DNA of 64,000 bases, taken from Dolosigranulum pigrum ATCC 51524. Its GTDB lineage: Bacteria; Bacillota; Bacilli; Lactobacillales; Carnobacteriaceae_A. Below, piece after piece: positions 54,629 through 63,119 of this stretch. The position numbers and the translations under genes are program-made. The number at the start of each line of letters is the position of its first letter. The first letter of the stretch is position 1. Location: the NCBI RefSeq assembly GCF_000245815.1, contig NZ_JH601104.1:85919-149918 (forward strand), written 5' to 3'. The notes under the pieces were generated by a model. That model was not told the DNA's origin and ran no database searches. It saw only the letters and a program-made list of their open reading frames with translations.

Positions 54629-55953
54629 GCTTGGGCCTCCATTTCTTTAATGGCTTGCTTGGACTTGCGAATATTCTCTAATAATGGAATATTCGAGGGA
54701 CAGATGAAGGAACAGTTTCCACATTCGATACAATCCATCGCTCCTAATTCTTTGGCCGCTTCAATATCGCCTCGTTCGAAGGCATTACTAATCAGAATTG
54801 GCTGTAAGCTCACTGGACAAACATTCAAGCACTCCGCACAACGAATACAATCCATCCGCTCATCTGAGTTCACTTCTTCTGCTGTCATGAAAGTTACATG
54901 TGTTGTTCCCTTACTAATCGGAATGCTTCCATCTTTAATCGCTTGTCCCATCATCGGTCCACCATTGATAACTTTTCGTGGCGGTTCCTGGAAGCCTCCA
55001 CACTGATCAATCAAGTCATCAATCTGAGTTCCGATACGGACGAGCAAATTCTTTGGCTCTGCGATTGGCGTTCCTGTAATAGTCGTTACCCGCTCGACTA
55101 ATGGTTTCCCCAGACGAACAGCATGATAGATCGCACGATAAGTTCCCACATTAGAGACAACACAACCGACATCTGACGGTAATCCTCCACTTGGCACTTG
55201 TCGGCCGGTACAATTCTCAATCAGTTGCTTCTCCGACCCTTGTGGATATTGTGCAGTAAGTACCTTTATCTCAATCTTTTCCACATCTTTAGTCTTTTCT
55301 CTTAAGACTTCCGCAGCTTCCATCATATCATCTTCTAAGCCAAAATAAATCTTCTCCACATCGAAGACTTCATCGATAATCCGCACGCCTTCGATGACTT
55401 CATCCGCATATTCGATTAAAGTCCGCAAATCAGAAGTCGAATAAGGTTCACACTCCGCCCCATTAATAATTAAGGTATCAATTTCGACACCATCTTCTGG
55501 TGACATTTTCACATCAGTCGGGAACTGAGCCCCACCCATACCGGCAATTCCCGCACGACGAATTAATTCAGGGATTAATGCTCCTTTAACCGTCTTACCT
55601 GCTTCGGGATAAGCTGGTTCTTCTGTATACTGCTCGTCATTCTTCACAATCACACATTCAATCTTACGGCCATTTAAGTCGCGCTCTTCAATCGAGATTA
55701 CTTCACCCGAGACGGATGCATGAACATTAGCGGAGATAACCCCTTGTGCTTCACCGACTATTGTACCGACCTTTACATAATCACCAACTTTTACAGTCGG
55801 TTTTGCCGGGGCACCGATATGCATCGCCATAGGGAACACCAGAATTCCTGGAACTTCGGCCGTTTCGATTGCCTTGTTCTCAGTTCGCTCGCGATGTGTC
55901 TCTGGGAAAGTTGCTTTATGCACTTGTTTTAACGTAATCACCCGATGACTCAT
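54625..55953 (-). CDS. rnfC: Electron transport complex protein RnfC
   Basis: RnfC is the peripheral NADH-oxidising subunit with FMN and two [4Fe-4S] clusters. The 442-residue protein has the N-terminal barrel, GMGGAQFPTDVKM, the NGAECEPYSTSD motif and two ferredoxin clusters CIRCAECLNVCP and CIECGNCSFICP. Full Rnf complexes also need A, B, E and G; none is here. Only rnfD follows. Confidence 0.93.
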   Translation of the reverse strand: MSHRVITLKQVHKATFPETHRERTENKAIETAEVPGILVFPMAMHIGAPAKPTVKVGDYVKVGTIVGEAQGVISANVHASVSGEVISIEERDLNGRKIECVIVKNDEQYTEEPAYPEAGKTVKGALIPELIRRAGIAGMGGAQFPTDVKMSPEDGVEIDTLIINGAECEPYSTSDLRTLIEYADEVIEGVRIIDEVFDVEKIYFGLEDDMMEAAEVLREKTKDVEKIEIKVLTAQYPQGSEKQLIENCTGRQVPSGGLPSDVGCVVSNVGTYRAIYHAVRLGKPLVERVTTITGTPIAEPKNLLVRIGTQIDDLIDQCGGFQEPPRKVINGGPMMGQAIKDGSIPISKGTTHVTFMTAEEVNSDERMDCIRCAECLNVCPVSLQPILISNAFERGDIEAAKELGAMDCIECGNCSFICPSNIPLLENIRKSKQAIKEMEAQA

Positions 55954-56213
55954 AGATGTCTTCCTCTCCTATTATTTATATCCATTACCAATTATTCGGC
56001 TAATTCCTATAGATAACTTCCTAGTCTTCATTAATTTCATTATAAATTATATTTATATGATACCGAACATCCCTTGAAATGTAAAGGAAAACACGAATTT
56101 CTTGCACTGTCGTTTGTTAGACTTCCTCATTCCCATCGCTTATTAAATAAGTATTATTAAAGCGAGACCGCTATTTTTTCCTGTTTTACATTGTTTACTG
56201 ATTTGCTTATTCA

Positions 56214-56702
56214 TTAAGCATGTTCTCCGTTCTTTTGCTTTTTTCGCTTGCGCAATTCGCGGAAAAAATCTTTTAATAAGCGTTGGCTTTCTTCAGCTAA
56301 GAGCCCACTATAAACAGTAGCGGTATGGTTAAAGCGGTCATCTTCTAACACATTCAACAAACTGCCCGCCGCGCCCCCTTTTGGGTCATGAGCTCCGAAG
56401 TAAACCGTACGCATGCGTGACCAAATAATCGCTCCGCCACACATCACACACGGCTCCACCGTCACGTACAGATCGCACTCCTCCAGTCGCCAATTCGCCA
56501 ACTGTTCATTCGCTTCTTGAATCGCCACCATCTCCGCATGCATCGTGGCATTACGGGTTGACTCACGTAGGTTATGCCCTCGCCCAATAATCTCCCCATC
56601 TCTAACCACCACCGCCCCGATCGGCACTTCATCCAGCTCACGCGCCTTCTCAGCCTCTTTCAGCGCCTCTCGCATAAATAATTCGTGCTGTATCCCTTCC
56701 AT
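56214..56702 (-). CDS. tadA: tRNA-specific adenosine deaminase
   Basis: TadA changes A34 to inosine in tRNA-Arg. The 162-residue protein has the zinc and proton-shuttle motif HAEMVAI and the PCVMCGGAI cysteines, then a basic tail (FRELRKRKKQK). AGGAAG precedes the ATG at 56702. Confidence 0.96.
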   Translation of the reverse strand: MEGIQHELFMREALKEAEKARELDEVPIGAVVVRDGEIIGRGHNLRESTRNATMHAEMVAIQEANEQLANWRLEECDLYVTVEPCVMCGGAIIWSRMRTVYFGAHDPKGGAAGSLLNVLEDDRFNHTATVYSGLLAEESQRLLKDFFRELRKRKKQKNGEHA

Positions 56703-56796
56703 ACAATCTTCCTTTCATAAATATTTCCCATTGATTGTCCTAGATGCCCTATTAATGATACAATAAACATACGATAGAAAGTGAGAGGTGTTGTCC

Positions 56797-57654
56797 TTGA
56801 CGAACGAATTATTACACCAACTATTCCCGACTGCCCATATATCCCCTGTTCCTGAACCATCTGTGGCAAATTATGCTGTTCCCTATAATGATCAGTGGCT
56901 CCATATTCCTAAAGCCGACCTAACTTCACGTGAACAAGCCTTACTAATGCAGTTAATAGACAATGATACAACCGCTGCTGCTAATACATCTCCGTGGCTA
57001 GACTTTTTACAACAAGCAGATCAGCCCATTCCCACCACACATACAGCAGTTCGGATGATCCAACTTCATCTCGACTTTCGCGGTGAAACCTTAGACCAAG
57101 CATATTGGCAACAATCTATTCAGAACTTATTCAATGGCGTGCTTGACGTGTTCTATTATACAGCCAATCACTGCCTCTTTATCCAATCCAATACCTCATC
57201 AGATTTTCATCCAACTGAGTGGCGCGGCATCTTACAGACACTCGAAGAAGATTATTCCGTCAAGTTAACTGCCTATATCGGTCGCTTCTGGCCAACCAAC
57301 AGCAACTTGCGTGACTTGCTACAAGAAGAATTAGCTATCTTCCAATCACAGCGACGCATAGCTTCCAATAATCTCTTAGATCTCTCTAGCATTGGTGTGG
57401 CTTATTATACAACCACTAGCCGCCAGCAGAGCAGCATCTTACAAGAATTACAGACTACTCTCACTGACAATCAAGAATGGATCGATGTCATCCAAGCTTT
57501 ATGGGATAATCAACGGAACTTATCCGAAGCAGCCAAATCTCTCTACATCCACCGCAATACCTTACAATACCGTATGGACAAATTTACCGAAACAACCGGG
57601 CTATCGCTCAAGGAGACGAATGACCTCTTCCTTGCTTACTTATTGACGATTTAA
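56797..57654 (+). CDS. PucR/CdaR-type transcription regulator
   Basis: The 285-residue protein ends in the PucR C-terminal helix-turn-helix, seen in NQRNLSEAAKSLYIHRNTLQ and YRMDKFTETTGLSL. The N-terminal two-thirds match no domain I can name and may sense a ligand. The start is a TTG at 56797 with AGAGGTG upstream; a GTG three codons earlier is possible. It is divergent from tadA; the target genes are unknown. Confidence 0.85.
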   Translation: MTNELLHQLFPTAHISPVPEPSVANYAVPYNDQWLHIPKADLTSREQALLMQLIDNDTTAAANTSPWLDFLQQADQPIPTTHTAVRMIQLHLDFRGETLDQAYWQQSIQNLFNGVLDVFYYTANHCLFIQSNTSSDFHPTEWRGILQTLEEDYSVKLTAYIGRFWPTNSNLRDLLQEELAIFQSQRRIASNNLLDLSSIGVAYYTTTSRQQSSILQELQTTLTDNQEWIDVIQALWDNQRNLSEAAKSLYIHRNTLQYRMDKFTETTGLSLKETNDLFLAYLLTI

Positions 57655-57700
57655 TAACTCATCCGTCCAGTCACCTATCATATCTCTCATTATCATACAA

Positions 57701-57742
57701 AAACCCGCACCGATTATCCACTGAAGGAGTCGTTGCGGGTTA
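57701..57742 (-). terminator. Terminator of the YtxH-like gene
   Basis: AACCCGCAACGA pairs with TCG.TGCGGGTT and ends in five T on the minus strand; it may also stop the convergent regulator gene. Confidence 0.8.
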
Positions 57743-57776
57743 AATAATTAAGTCACTTATCTTAAGTGGCTATCGC

Positions 57777-58100
57777 TTATTTGAGTAATTTTTTAGTGAT
57801 ATATTTTTTCGCATCACTAACTGAATCAGACACGCTGTCACCGAAGTTATCTGCTTTATCTAGCACAGCTAATAAATTATTCACTTCTTTATCCCCAAGC
57901 TTATCAACAGCTTTTAAGATCGTCTTATTGCCGTTAAAATTACTGCGAACAAGGTGTTTTGCACGTTGACGGTTCACAAGAGCTTCCGCTTTTTCGCGTG
58001 CTTCTTCTGAGCTAGCGAAGAACGCAAAAACTCCTAAACCAACGGCTAATGCTGCTCCAATTCCAACTAAAATACCTGTTGTATCTTTCTGATCGAACAT
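57777..58100 (-). CDS. YtxH-like small membrane protein
   Basis: The 107-residue protein has one N-terminal helix (TGILVGIGAALAVGLGVFAFFA) followed by a charged, likely helical tail. It resembles the YtxH (DUF948-like or gas-vesicle-like) small envelope proteins, whose role is general stress. The ATG at 58100 follows GGAGGAGG. It lies 52 bases after clpC on the same strand. Confidence 0.6.
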   Translation of the reverse strand: MFDQKDTTGILVGIGAALAVGLGVFAFFASSEEAREKAEALVNRQRAKHLVRSNFNGNKTILKAVDKLGDKEVNNLLAVLDKADNFGDSVSDSVSDAKKYITKKLLK

Positions 58101-58152
58101 ATGAATTCCTCCTCCATGATTTAGCCCCATTGTATCACATCCAGCGCCAAAA

Positions 58153-60651
58153 TTATACTGTTTCGGCTATTTTTTCTTCAGAAGCGGTTCGTTCACGGAC
58201 TTTCAGATAAATCTCCCCAGAACGTGCTCCAATTGTGACCTTATCACCCGGAATAACATCTCCTGATAATAAGGCATCACTTAAACGGTCTTCCAGCTCG
58301 GTCTGAATAGCACGCTTAAGCGGACGTGCCCCATATTCTGGGTTATAGCCCACCTCACCAATGACATCGATCGCTGTATGGGTAATTTTCAAGTCAATAT
58401 TCATCTCCGCTAAGCGACCGACAATATCCTCACTCAACAACTCAACAATCTCGCGTAAATGGTCTTGTTCTAATGAATGGAACACAATTGACTCATCGAC
58501 TCGGTTAATAAACTCCGGACGAAACTCATTCTTCAATTCTTTCAAGACGCGATCTTTCATTGCCTCATAATCGGCCCAACTATCACTCGCTCCGAACCCA
58601 ACTGTCTTCTCATCGCGCAAGGCTGTCGCTCCCAAGTTAGATGTCATAATAATCACTGTATTCTTAAAGTCAACTAAGCGACCTTTTCCGTCTGTAATCT
58701 GCCCATCATCTAAAACTTGAAGCAGTAAGTTGAAGACATCTGGGTGGGCTTTCTCAACCTCATCTAACAGAACGACCGAGTACGGATTTTGACGAATTTT
58801 TTCTGTCAGCTGTCCCCCTTCATCATGACCAACATATCCTGGTGGCGAACCGATTAAACGACTCGTATTATGTTTTTCCATGAACTCAGACATATCCACT
58901 CGAATTAAATGATCTTCGCTGGAGAACATAGCTTCTGCCAAGGTCTTAGCTAACTCTGTCTTACCCACACCAGTAGGCCCTAAGAACAAGAAGGACCCAA
59001 TTGGACGATTCGGATCTTTTAACCCACTGCGCGCTCGACGAATCGCTTTAGCCACCGCTTTAACCGCTTCGTCTTGCCCAATCACCCGTTCATGCAACAA
59101 TGTCTCCAAGTTTAATAACCGCTCGCTCTCTTCTTGTTGCAATTCATTAACAGGAATGCCCGTCCATTGTGAGACTACATCAGCCACATCTTCTGGTGTC
59201 ACCAATTGCTGCTGACTCCCAGCGGCTTGTTCTTTTTGCAATAATCGTTTTACTTTGCGTTGTTGTTTCATTTCTTGATGACGATATTCAGCGGCTTGTT
59301 CGAAATTTTGCTCCTGAATCGCTTGTTCTTTTTGCTGATTCAGCAACTGCAAGCGTTGGCGTTCTTTCCCAATTGAATCGGTTGACTGGCTATTATCAAT
59401 AATGACCTTCGCTGCCGCTTCATCGATTAAGTCAATCGCTTTATCCGGTAAGAAGCGATCGGTAATATAACGCGAAGACAGCTTCACTGCAGCTGTTAAG
59501 GTCTCCTCATCGAAGGTTACATCATGATGTTGCTCATAAGCCGGCTTGATCCCTTCTAAGATCGCAATCGTCTCTTCTGGCGTTGGTTGCTCAATCTTCA
59601 CTGAAGCAAAGCGACGCTCTAGAGCTGCATCACGTTCGATATGCTTCTGATATTCATCTTGCGTCGTCGCTCCAATGGTCTGTAACTCGCCCCGAGCTAA
59701 CGCTGGCTTCAGCAAGTTAGACGCATCAACAGCTCCTTCTGCACTTCCGGCACCAATTAAGGTATGCAGCTCATCGATGAATAGAATCACATTCCCATCA
59801 TGATAAATCTCATTAATAATCTTCTTCATCCGTTCTTCGAATTCACCGCGATACTTCGTGCCAGCCACGAGTGACCCCATATCCAGTGTCATCAAGCGCT
59901 TGCCTTGCAAAATCGGCGGTACTTCACCAGACACAATTTGTTGCGCAATCCCCTCTGCGATCGCTGTTTTACCAACACCAGGTTCACCAACTAGAACAGG
60001 ATTATTCTTCGTCCGTCGACTCAGAATTTGGATAATCCGTCTCACTTCACGCTCACGCCCAATAATCGGATCAAGCTTGCCTTCCTGAGCCTGCTGCGTT
60101 AAATCACGAGCCAATGCATCCAAGGTCGGCGTTCCTTTCGGCGGTGCACTTTGGCCAGTTACTTTTTTCACTGATTGCTTCTTCGAACGACGCTGCTTAG
60201 GTTCTTCAATCCCGAACTTCTTCAGCACGGCCGCTCGCGCAGTTGGCAAATCAATTCCAATATTCTGCAAAATCTGACTGGCCAGAATATCTTCATTCCG
60301 TAACAATCCCAGCAATAAGTGCTCTGTCCCGACCGTCTTTCGCTGCATCTTACGCGCTTCATCTGCCGCGAAGGTAACAATCTCATGGGCACGTGGCGAA
60401 TATTGTAAAGGCTGCTTAAGCGCGCCTTCTTCCTTCGCCTGAAATGTTGTGAACTGCTCGATCTCATCGCGAATAGACTCCATTGTCACATCAAGCTCAC
60501 GGAGAACTTTCCCCGCAATCCCACTTGTCTCTTGAATCAATCCTAATAACAAATGTTCGGTTCCAACCGCCTGATGACTGTAATATCGCGCTTCTTTTTC
60601 TGCCAGTAACAAAACTTTTTTAGCATTTGGTGTGAATAATTCTTTCACCAC
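58153..60651 (-). CDS. clpC: Clp protease ATP-binding subunit ClpC
   Basis: ClpC unfolds proteins for the ClpP protease. The 832-residue protein has two Clp-N repeats (about 1-145), first AAA domain with Walker A GEPGVGKTAI, a UVR-containing middle domain near 415-460, and a second AAA domain with GPTGVGKTEL and LLDEVEKAHPDVF. It follows ctsR by 27 bases; mcsA and mcsB, which lie between them in Bacillus, are absent. Confidence 0.97.
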   Translation of the reverse strand: MVKELFTPNAKKVLLLAEKEARYYSHQAVGTEHLLLGLIQETSGIAGKVLRELDVTMESIRDEIEQFTTFQAKEEGALKQPLQYSPRAHEIVTFAADEARKMQRKTVGTEHLLLGLLRNEDILASQILQNIGIDLPTARAAVLKKFGIEEPKQRRSKKQSVKKVTGQSAPPKGTPTLDALARDLTQQAQEGKLDPIIGREREVRRIIQILSRRTKNNPVLVGEPGVGKTAIAEGIAQQIVSGEVPPILQGKRLMTLDMGSLVAGTKYRGEFEERMKKIINEIYHDGNVILFIDELHTLIGAGSAEGAVDASNLLKPALARGELQTIGATTQDEYQKHIERDAALERRFASVKIEQPTPEETIAILEGIKPAYEQHHDVTFDEETLTAAVKLSSRYITDRFLPDKAIDLIDEAAAKVIIDNSQSTDSIGKERQRLQLLNQQKEQAIQEQNFEQAAEYRHQEMKQQRKVKRLLQKEQAAGSQQQLVTPEDVADVVSQWTGIPVNELQQEESERLLNLETLLHERVIGQDEAVKAVAKAIRRARSGLKDPNRPIGSFLFLGPTGVGKTELAKTLAEAMFSSEDHLIRVDMSEFMEKHNTSRLIGSPPGYVGHDEGGQLTEKIRQNPYSVVLLDEVEKAHPDVFNLLLQVLDDGQITDGKGRLVDFKNTVIIMTSNLGATALRDEKTVGFGASDSWADYEAMKDRVLKELKNEFRPEFINRVDESIVFHSLEQDHLREIVELLSEDIVGRLAEMNIDLKITHTAIDVIGEVGYNPEYGARPLKRAIQTELEDRLSDALLSGDVIPGDKVTIGARSGEIYLKVRERTASEEKIAETV

Positions 60652-60678
60652 ATATCATCTCTCTTTCTTGAGCATTCT

Positions 60679-61152
60679 CTATACGCTAGGCTTCCGATAA
60701 CGAAGAGCACTAAGCATTGACTTCAGTATGTTCGCTCGAATCAAGTTATCGACCGTTGCCTTGCCTGTATAGAGAGTCTTCTCCATCGCCACTAACATCA
60801 ACTTCGATTCACGTCTAGACAAGACCTCTTCATCATATAACGTCTGGACAATGGCAAGGCTATCCTTCTCATCAATTCTATCTCCAATCAGATCAATCAT
60901 TCGATCCAGAATATCCGATTCTTCTAACATCTTCACCTTCATAATGCGAATATAACCACCGCCACCACGCTTACTCTCAACCAAATAGCCCTGTTGAACC
61001 GTAAAGCGCGTATTAATCACATAATTAATCTGAGACGGCACACAATCGAACCGACTTGCAATCTCACTGCGCCGAATCTCGACCTGTTCTTGTTCGCTTA
61101 AAGCTTGCTTCAAGTATGCCTCAATAATATCTGACATATTCTGATAACCCAC
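60679..61152 (-). CDS. ctsR: Transcription repressor CtsR
   Basis: CtsR represses clp and other stress genes. The 157-residue protein has the winged-helix segment FDCVPSQINYVINTRFTVQQ and the family loop VESKRGGGGYIRI. The start is chosen as a GTG at 61152, nine bases after AAAGGAGG, which aligns with the Bacillus N-terminus; ATG codons 2-3 codons earlier are too close to the ribosome site. It is first in ctsR-clpC and is probably self-repressed. Confidence 0.96.
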   Translation of the reverse strand: MGYQNMSDIIEAYLKQALSEQEQVEIRRSEIASRFDCVPSQINYVINTRFTVQQGYLVESKRGGGGYIRIMKVKMLEESDILDRMIDLIGDRIDEKDSLAIVQTLYDEEVLSRRESKLMLVAMEKTLYTGKATVDNLIRANILKSMLSALRYRKPSV

Positions 61153-61181
61153 TGACATCATCCTCCTTTCATCTCTTCATC

Positions 61182-61198
61182 ATTGACTATATTTGACC
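61182..61198 (-). promoter_or_regulatory. CtsR operator at the ctsR transcription start
   Basis: On the minus strand GGTCAAATATAGTCAAT matches the CtsR heptad repeat (RGTCAAANNNRGTCAAA) with one change. It lies just downstream of the -10 (61206-61211). Confidence 0.85.
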
Positions 61199-61205
61199 TT
61201 AACAT

Positions 61206-61234
61206 ATTATACCAATTATTCCCCCATATGAAAA
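61206..61234 (-). promoter_or_regulatory. Promoter of ctsR-clpC
   Basis: On the minus strand TTTTCA and TATAAT are 17 bases apart, with the CtsR box right after the -10. The -35 is weak. Confidence 0.65.
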
Positions 61235-61273
61235 GATTCAGCTCCTATCATCACAAAAATATCATTCTTCTAT

Positions 61274-61290
61274 CGTCAATAAAGGTCAAA
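61274..61290 (+). promoter_or_regulatory. Second CtsR box in opposite orientation
   Basis: CGTCAATAAAGGTCAAA on the plus strand again fits the heptad repeat, with two changes. It lies about 40 bases upstream of the -35. Confidence 0.6.
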
Positions 61291-61322
61291 GTCACCCTGA
61301 ACAACTCCACCAAACCTAAAAA

Positions 61323-61346
61323 TTATGTACTCAAAAAGGAGAGCTC
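61323..61346 (+). repeat. 24-bp direct repeat, left copy
   Basis: This stretch, which reads TTATGTACTCAAAAAGG and then AGAGCTC, is identical to 63043-63066. The two copies flank the toxin-antitoxin pair. On the minus strand the repeat supplies the 3' arm and T run of a terminator. Confidence 0.85.
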
Positions 61347-61355
61347 ATGCTCTCC
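61331..61355 (-). terminator. Terminator of the toxin-antitoxin operon
   Basis: On the minus strand AGGAGAGC-ATGA-GCTCTCCT is followed by TTTTT. It lies about 10 bases after the PIN gene stop and uses the left repeat copy. Confidence 0.85.
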
Positions 61356-61365
61356 TAAATCTAGC

Positions 61366-61866
61366 TCAAACTTCCAGCGAAACTTCTTTGAAAAATTCAT
61401 TCATATTGATACATCTTACACCCAATTGGCCACAAACATCAGGAATCTTAGCACGTTTACTGGGGTTATCTTTATTTAACGAAGGAACTGCTTCTTCTTG
61501 CGTTACCACTGTATAATTTTCTTCCTTGGCGATAGCAATTAGCCAGCCATCCGCTATTTTTTCCTCTGCCCAACCACCACTTGAAGTGAGAGCCTTTTCT
61601 TGATAAAAACCACACATTCTAACATGATTGAGTACTTCTCCCCAACGAGCAACATATTGAGTACTTTTCAATAACTTACCCTCATAGTGCTCATCTATCC
61701 ACTGATTAAACCACGGACTTTGAACAGCCTCTGATATCACTTTATCTGGAATAACCACATACTTATTCAGTATATTGGGCAAAACATTCCAAAAACTAGG
61801 AAAATACTCTTTTCTATAATATCTGTCATAAAAATTAATATAAATATTGGTATCCAAGAGATACAT
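61366..61866 (-). CDS. PIN-domain toxin-like protein (DUF4411)
   Basis: The 166-residue protein opens with MYLLDTNIYINFY, the PIN-fold first acidic motif, and has later acidic residues (SEAVQS, KIADGWLIAIA) that would bind metal. DUF4411 proteins are thought to be RNase toxins paired with Xre/ImmA-IrrE proteins, which is what lies directly upstream (stop to start with no gap). Toxicity is inferred. Confidence 0.82.
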   Translation of the reverse strand: MYLLDTNIYINFYDRYYRKEYFPSFWNVLPNILNKYVVIPDKVISEAVQSPWFNQWIDEHYEGKLLKSTQYVARWGEVLNHVRMCGFYQEKALTSSGGWAEEKIADGWLIAIAKEENYTVVTQEEAVPSLNKDNPSKRAKIPDVCGQLGVRCINMNEFFKEVSLEV

Positions 61867-62973
61867 CTATCTACTCCCTTCCAACAATGCCTGATATCCT
61901 TTATAGCCAACTCCAACGGTATTGAACGCTTCAGTATAAGTCATCTTATCTTGCATAACTGCATTATTCACATATTCAAAGAATGTCCGATCAATTCTAA
62001 AATTGATATTATGATAGTAGTTACCACCACTAGATCTCTTGTTGGGTCTTGGGTAAGTCTCTTTCAATGCCCTCACGATACGTTGATAGTCATCTTGGGT
62101 AATCATATTCAGCTCAAGCAGGCGTCGTGTCATCATCTCACGACTTACTTCCAGTGATCTTGATAAGTTATATATATTATCTATTACACTACTAAAATGA
62201 TCATAATTCATCAGAATATATTTTTTCGGTGCTAATATTTCCGCTGTTATCTGATTGACAACTTTCTCTATCTTCCCAGATTTTTCCGAATAAGGAACTT
62301 CTAACAAATTACTCTCTCCCAATAATAAATGAATAAATTCATGTATCAGTGTAAATAATTGTCCAGTCTTACTATCTTGCTGATTGATAAAGATAATGGG
62401 GGCTTTTTTATCAACTAAGACAAATCCTCGAAATTCCTTTAAGTTAAGCGGGCGATGTGTATTGTCCTTAACCTTACCATTAAGAAACGTGAATACGCCT
62501 GACTTTGAGAGTTTCTCCCGATACGTATAAAATCTATTCTTAGTGATATCGTTACCTAATATCTGTAATGCCTGACTAATAATGGACGCTTTATCATTTT
62601 CAATTGAAAACATACCGACAAAAAACCGCTCATGCTCAACCTCTCCTCTTAGGAATGATTGCTTCTCTTTCATTTCCTTAATTGTATCGCGAAGTTCAGC
62701 ACTCATCTCTTCAATTTGAGTAGAATCAATCGTTCTAAAATCAGCTACAACATCTTCAGTAGATCCCACAATATCATCCATTAATAACAACCCCACAGGA
62801 ATATGGAGCTGCTTGGCAACCTGTGACAGTTGATTAAAAGTTGGTAACCTCTTCCCATTTATAAATTCATAAATTTTAGGTACTTTTTCTGCTAAATCTT
62901 CTATTGAAATATTTGATGCTTGAATATAATCTGCTAACACTGCCGGGTTGATAGTTATTCGTTGAATCATCAT
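61867..62973 (-). CDS. Xre helix-turn-helix / ImmA-IrrE (M78) peptidase antitoxin
   Basis: The 368-residue protein has an N-terminal Xre-type HTH (about residues 1-60) and a metal-binding HEXXH in LIHEFIHLLLGES near residue 220. Such fusions act as antitoxin and regulator, possibly cleaving itself or a partner. GGAGGTG precedes the ATG; a second ATG one codon on is equally good. It forms an operon with the PIN gene. Confidence 0.85.
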   Translation of the reverse strand: MMIQRITINPAVLADYIQASNISIEDLAEKVPKIYEFINGKRLPTFNQLSQVAKQLHIPVGLLLMDDIVGSTEDVVADFRTIDSTQIEEMSAELRDTIKEMKEKQSFLRGEVEHERFFVGMFSIENDKASIISQALQILGNDITKNRFYTYREKLSKSGVFTFLNGKVKDNTHRPLNLKEFRGFVLVDKKAPIIFINQQDSKTGQLFTLIHEFIHLLLGESNLLEVPYSEKSGKIEKVVNQITAEILAPKKYILMNYDHFSSVIDNIYNLSRSLEVSREMMTRRLLELNMITQDDYQRIVRALKETYPRPNKRSSGGNYYHNINFRIDRTFFEYVNNAVMQDKMTYTEAFNTVGVGYKGYQALLEGSR

Positions 62974-63042
62974 AGTTCACCTCCATATATAGTCATTTCC
63001 GCTATCACTCATAGTATACCATATCAATGAAGGAATACTAAT

Positions 63043-63066
63043 TTATGTACTCAAAAAGGAGAGCTC
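63043..63066 (+). repeat. 24-bp direct repeat, right copy
   Basis: Identical to 61323-61346. This copy sits at the terminator of the Rib-repeat wall protein gene. Confidence 0.85.
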
Positions 63067-63078
63067 TCGCCCTCCTGA
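63050..63078 (-). terminator. Terminator of the Rib-repeat wall protein gene
   Basis: On the minus strand GGAGGGC-GAGA-GCTCTCC has one mismatch and is followed by TTTTT. It is about 40 bases after the stop codon and shares its 3' arm with the direct repeat. Confidence 0.8.
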
Positions 63079-63119
63079 TTGATGTTTCAAAAAACTAATG
63101 ATTCATTATTTTTTGAATT

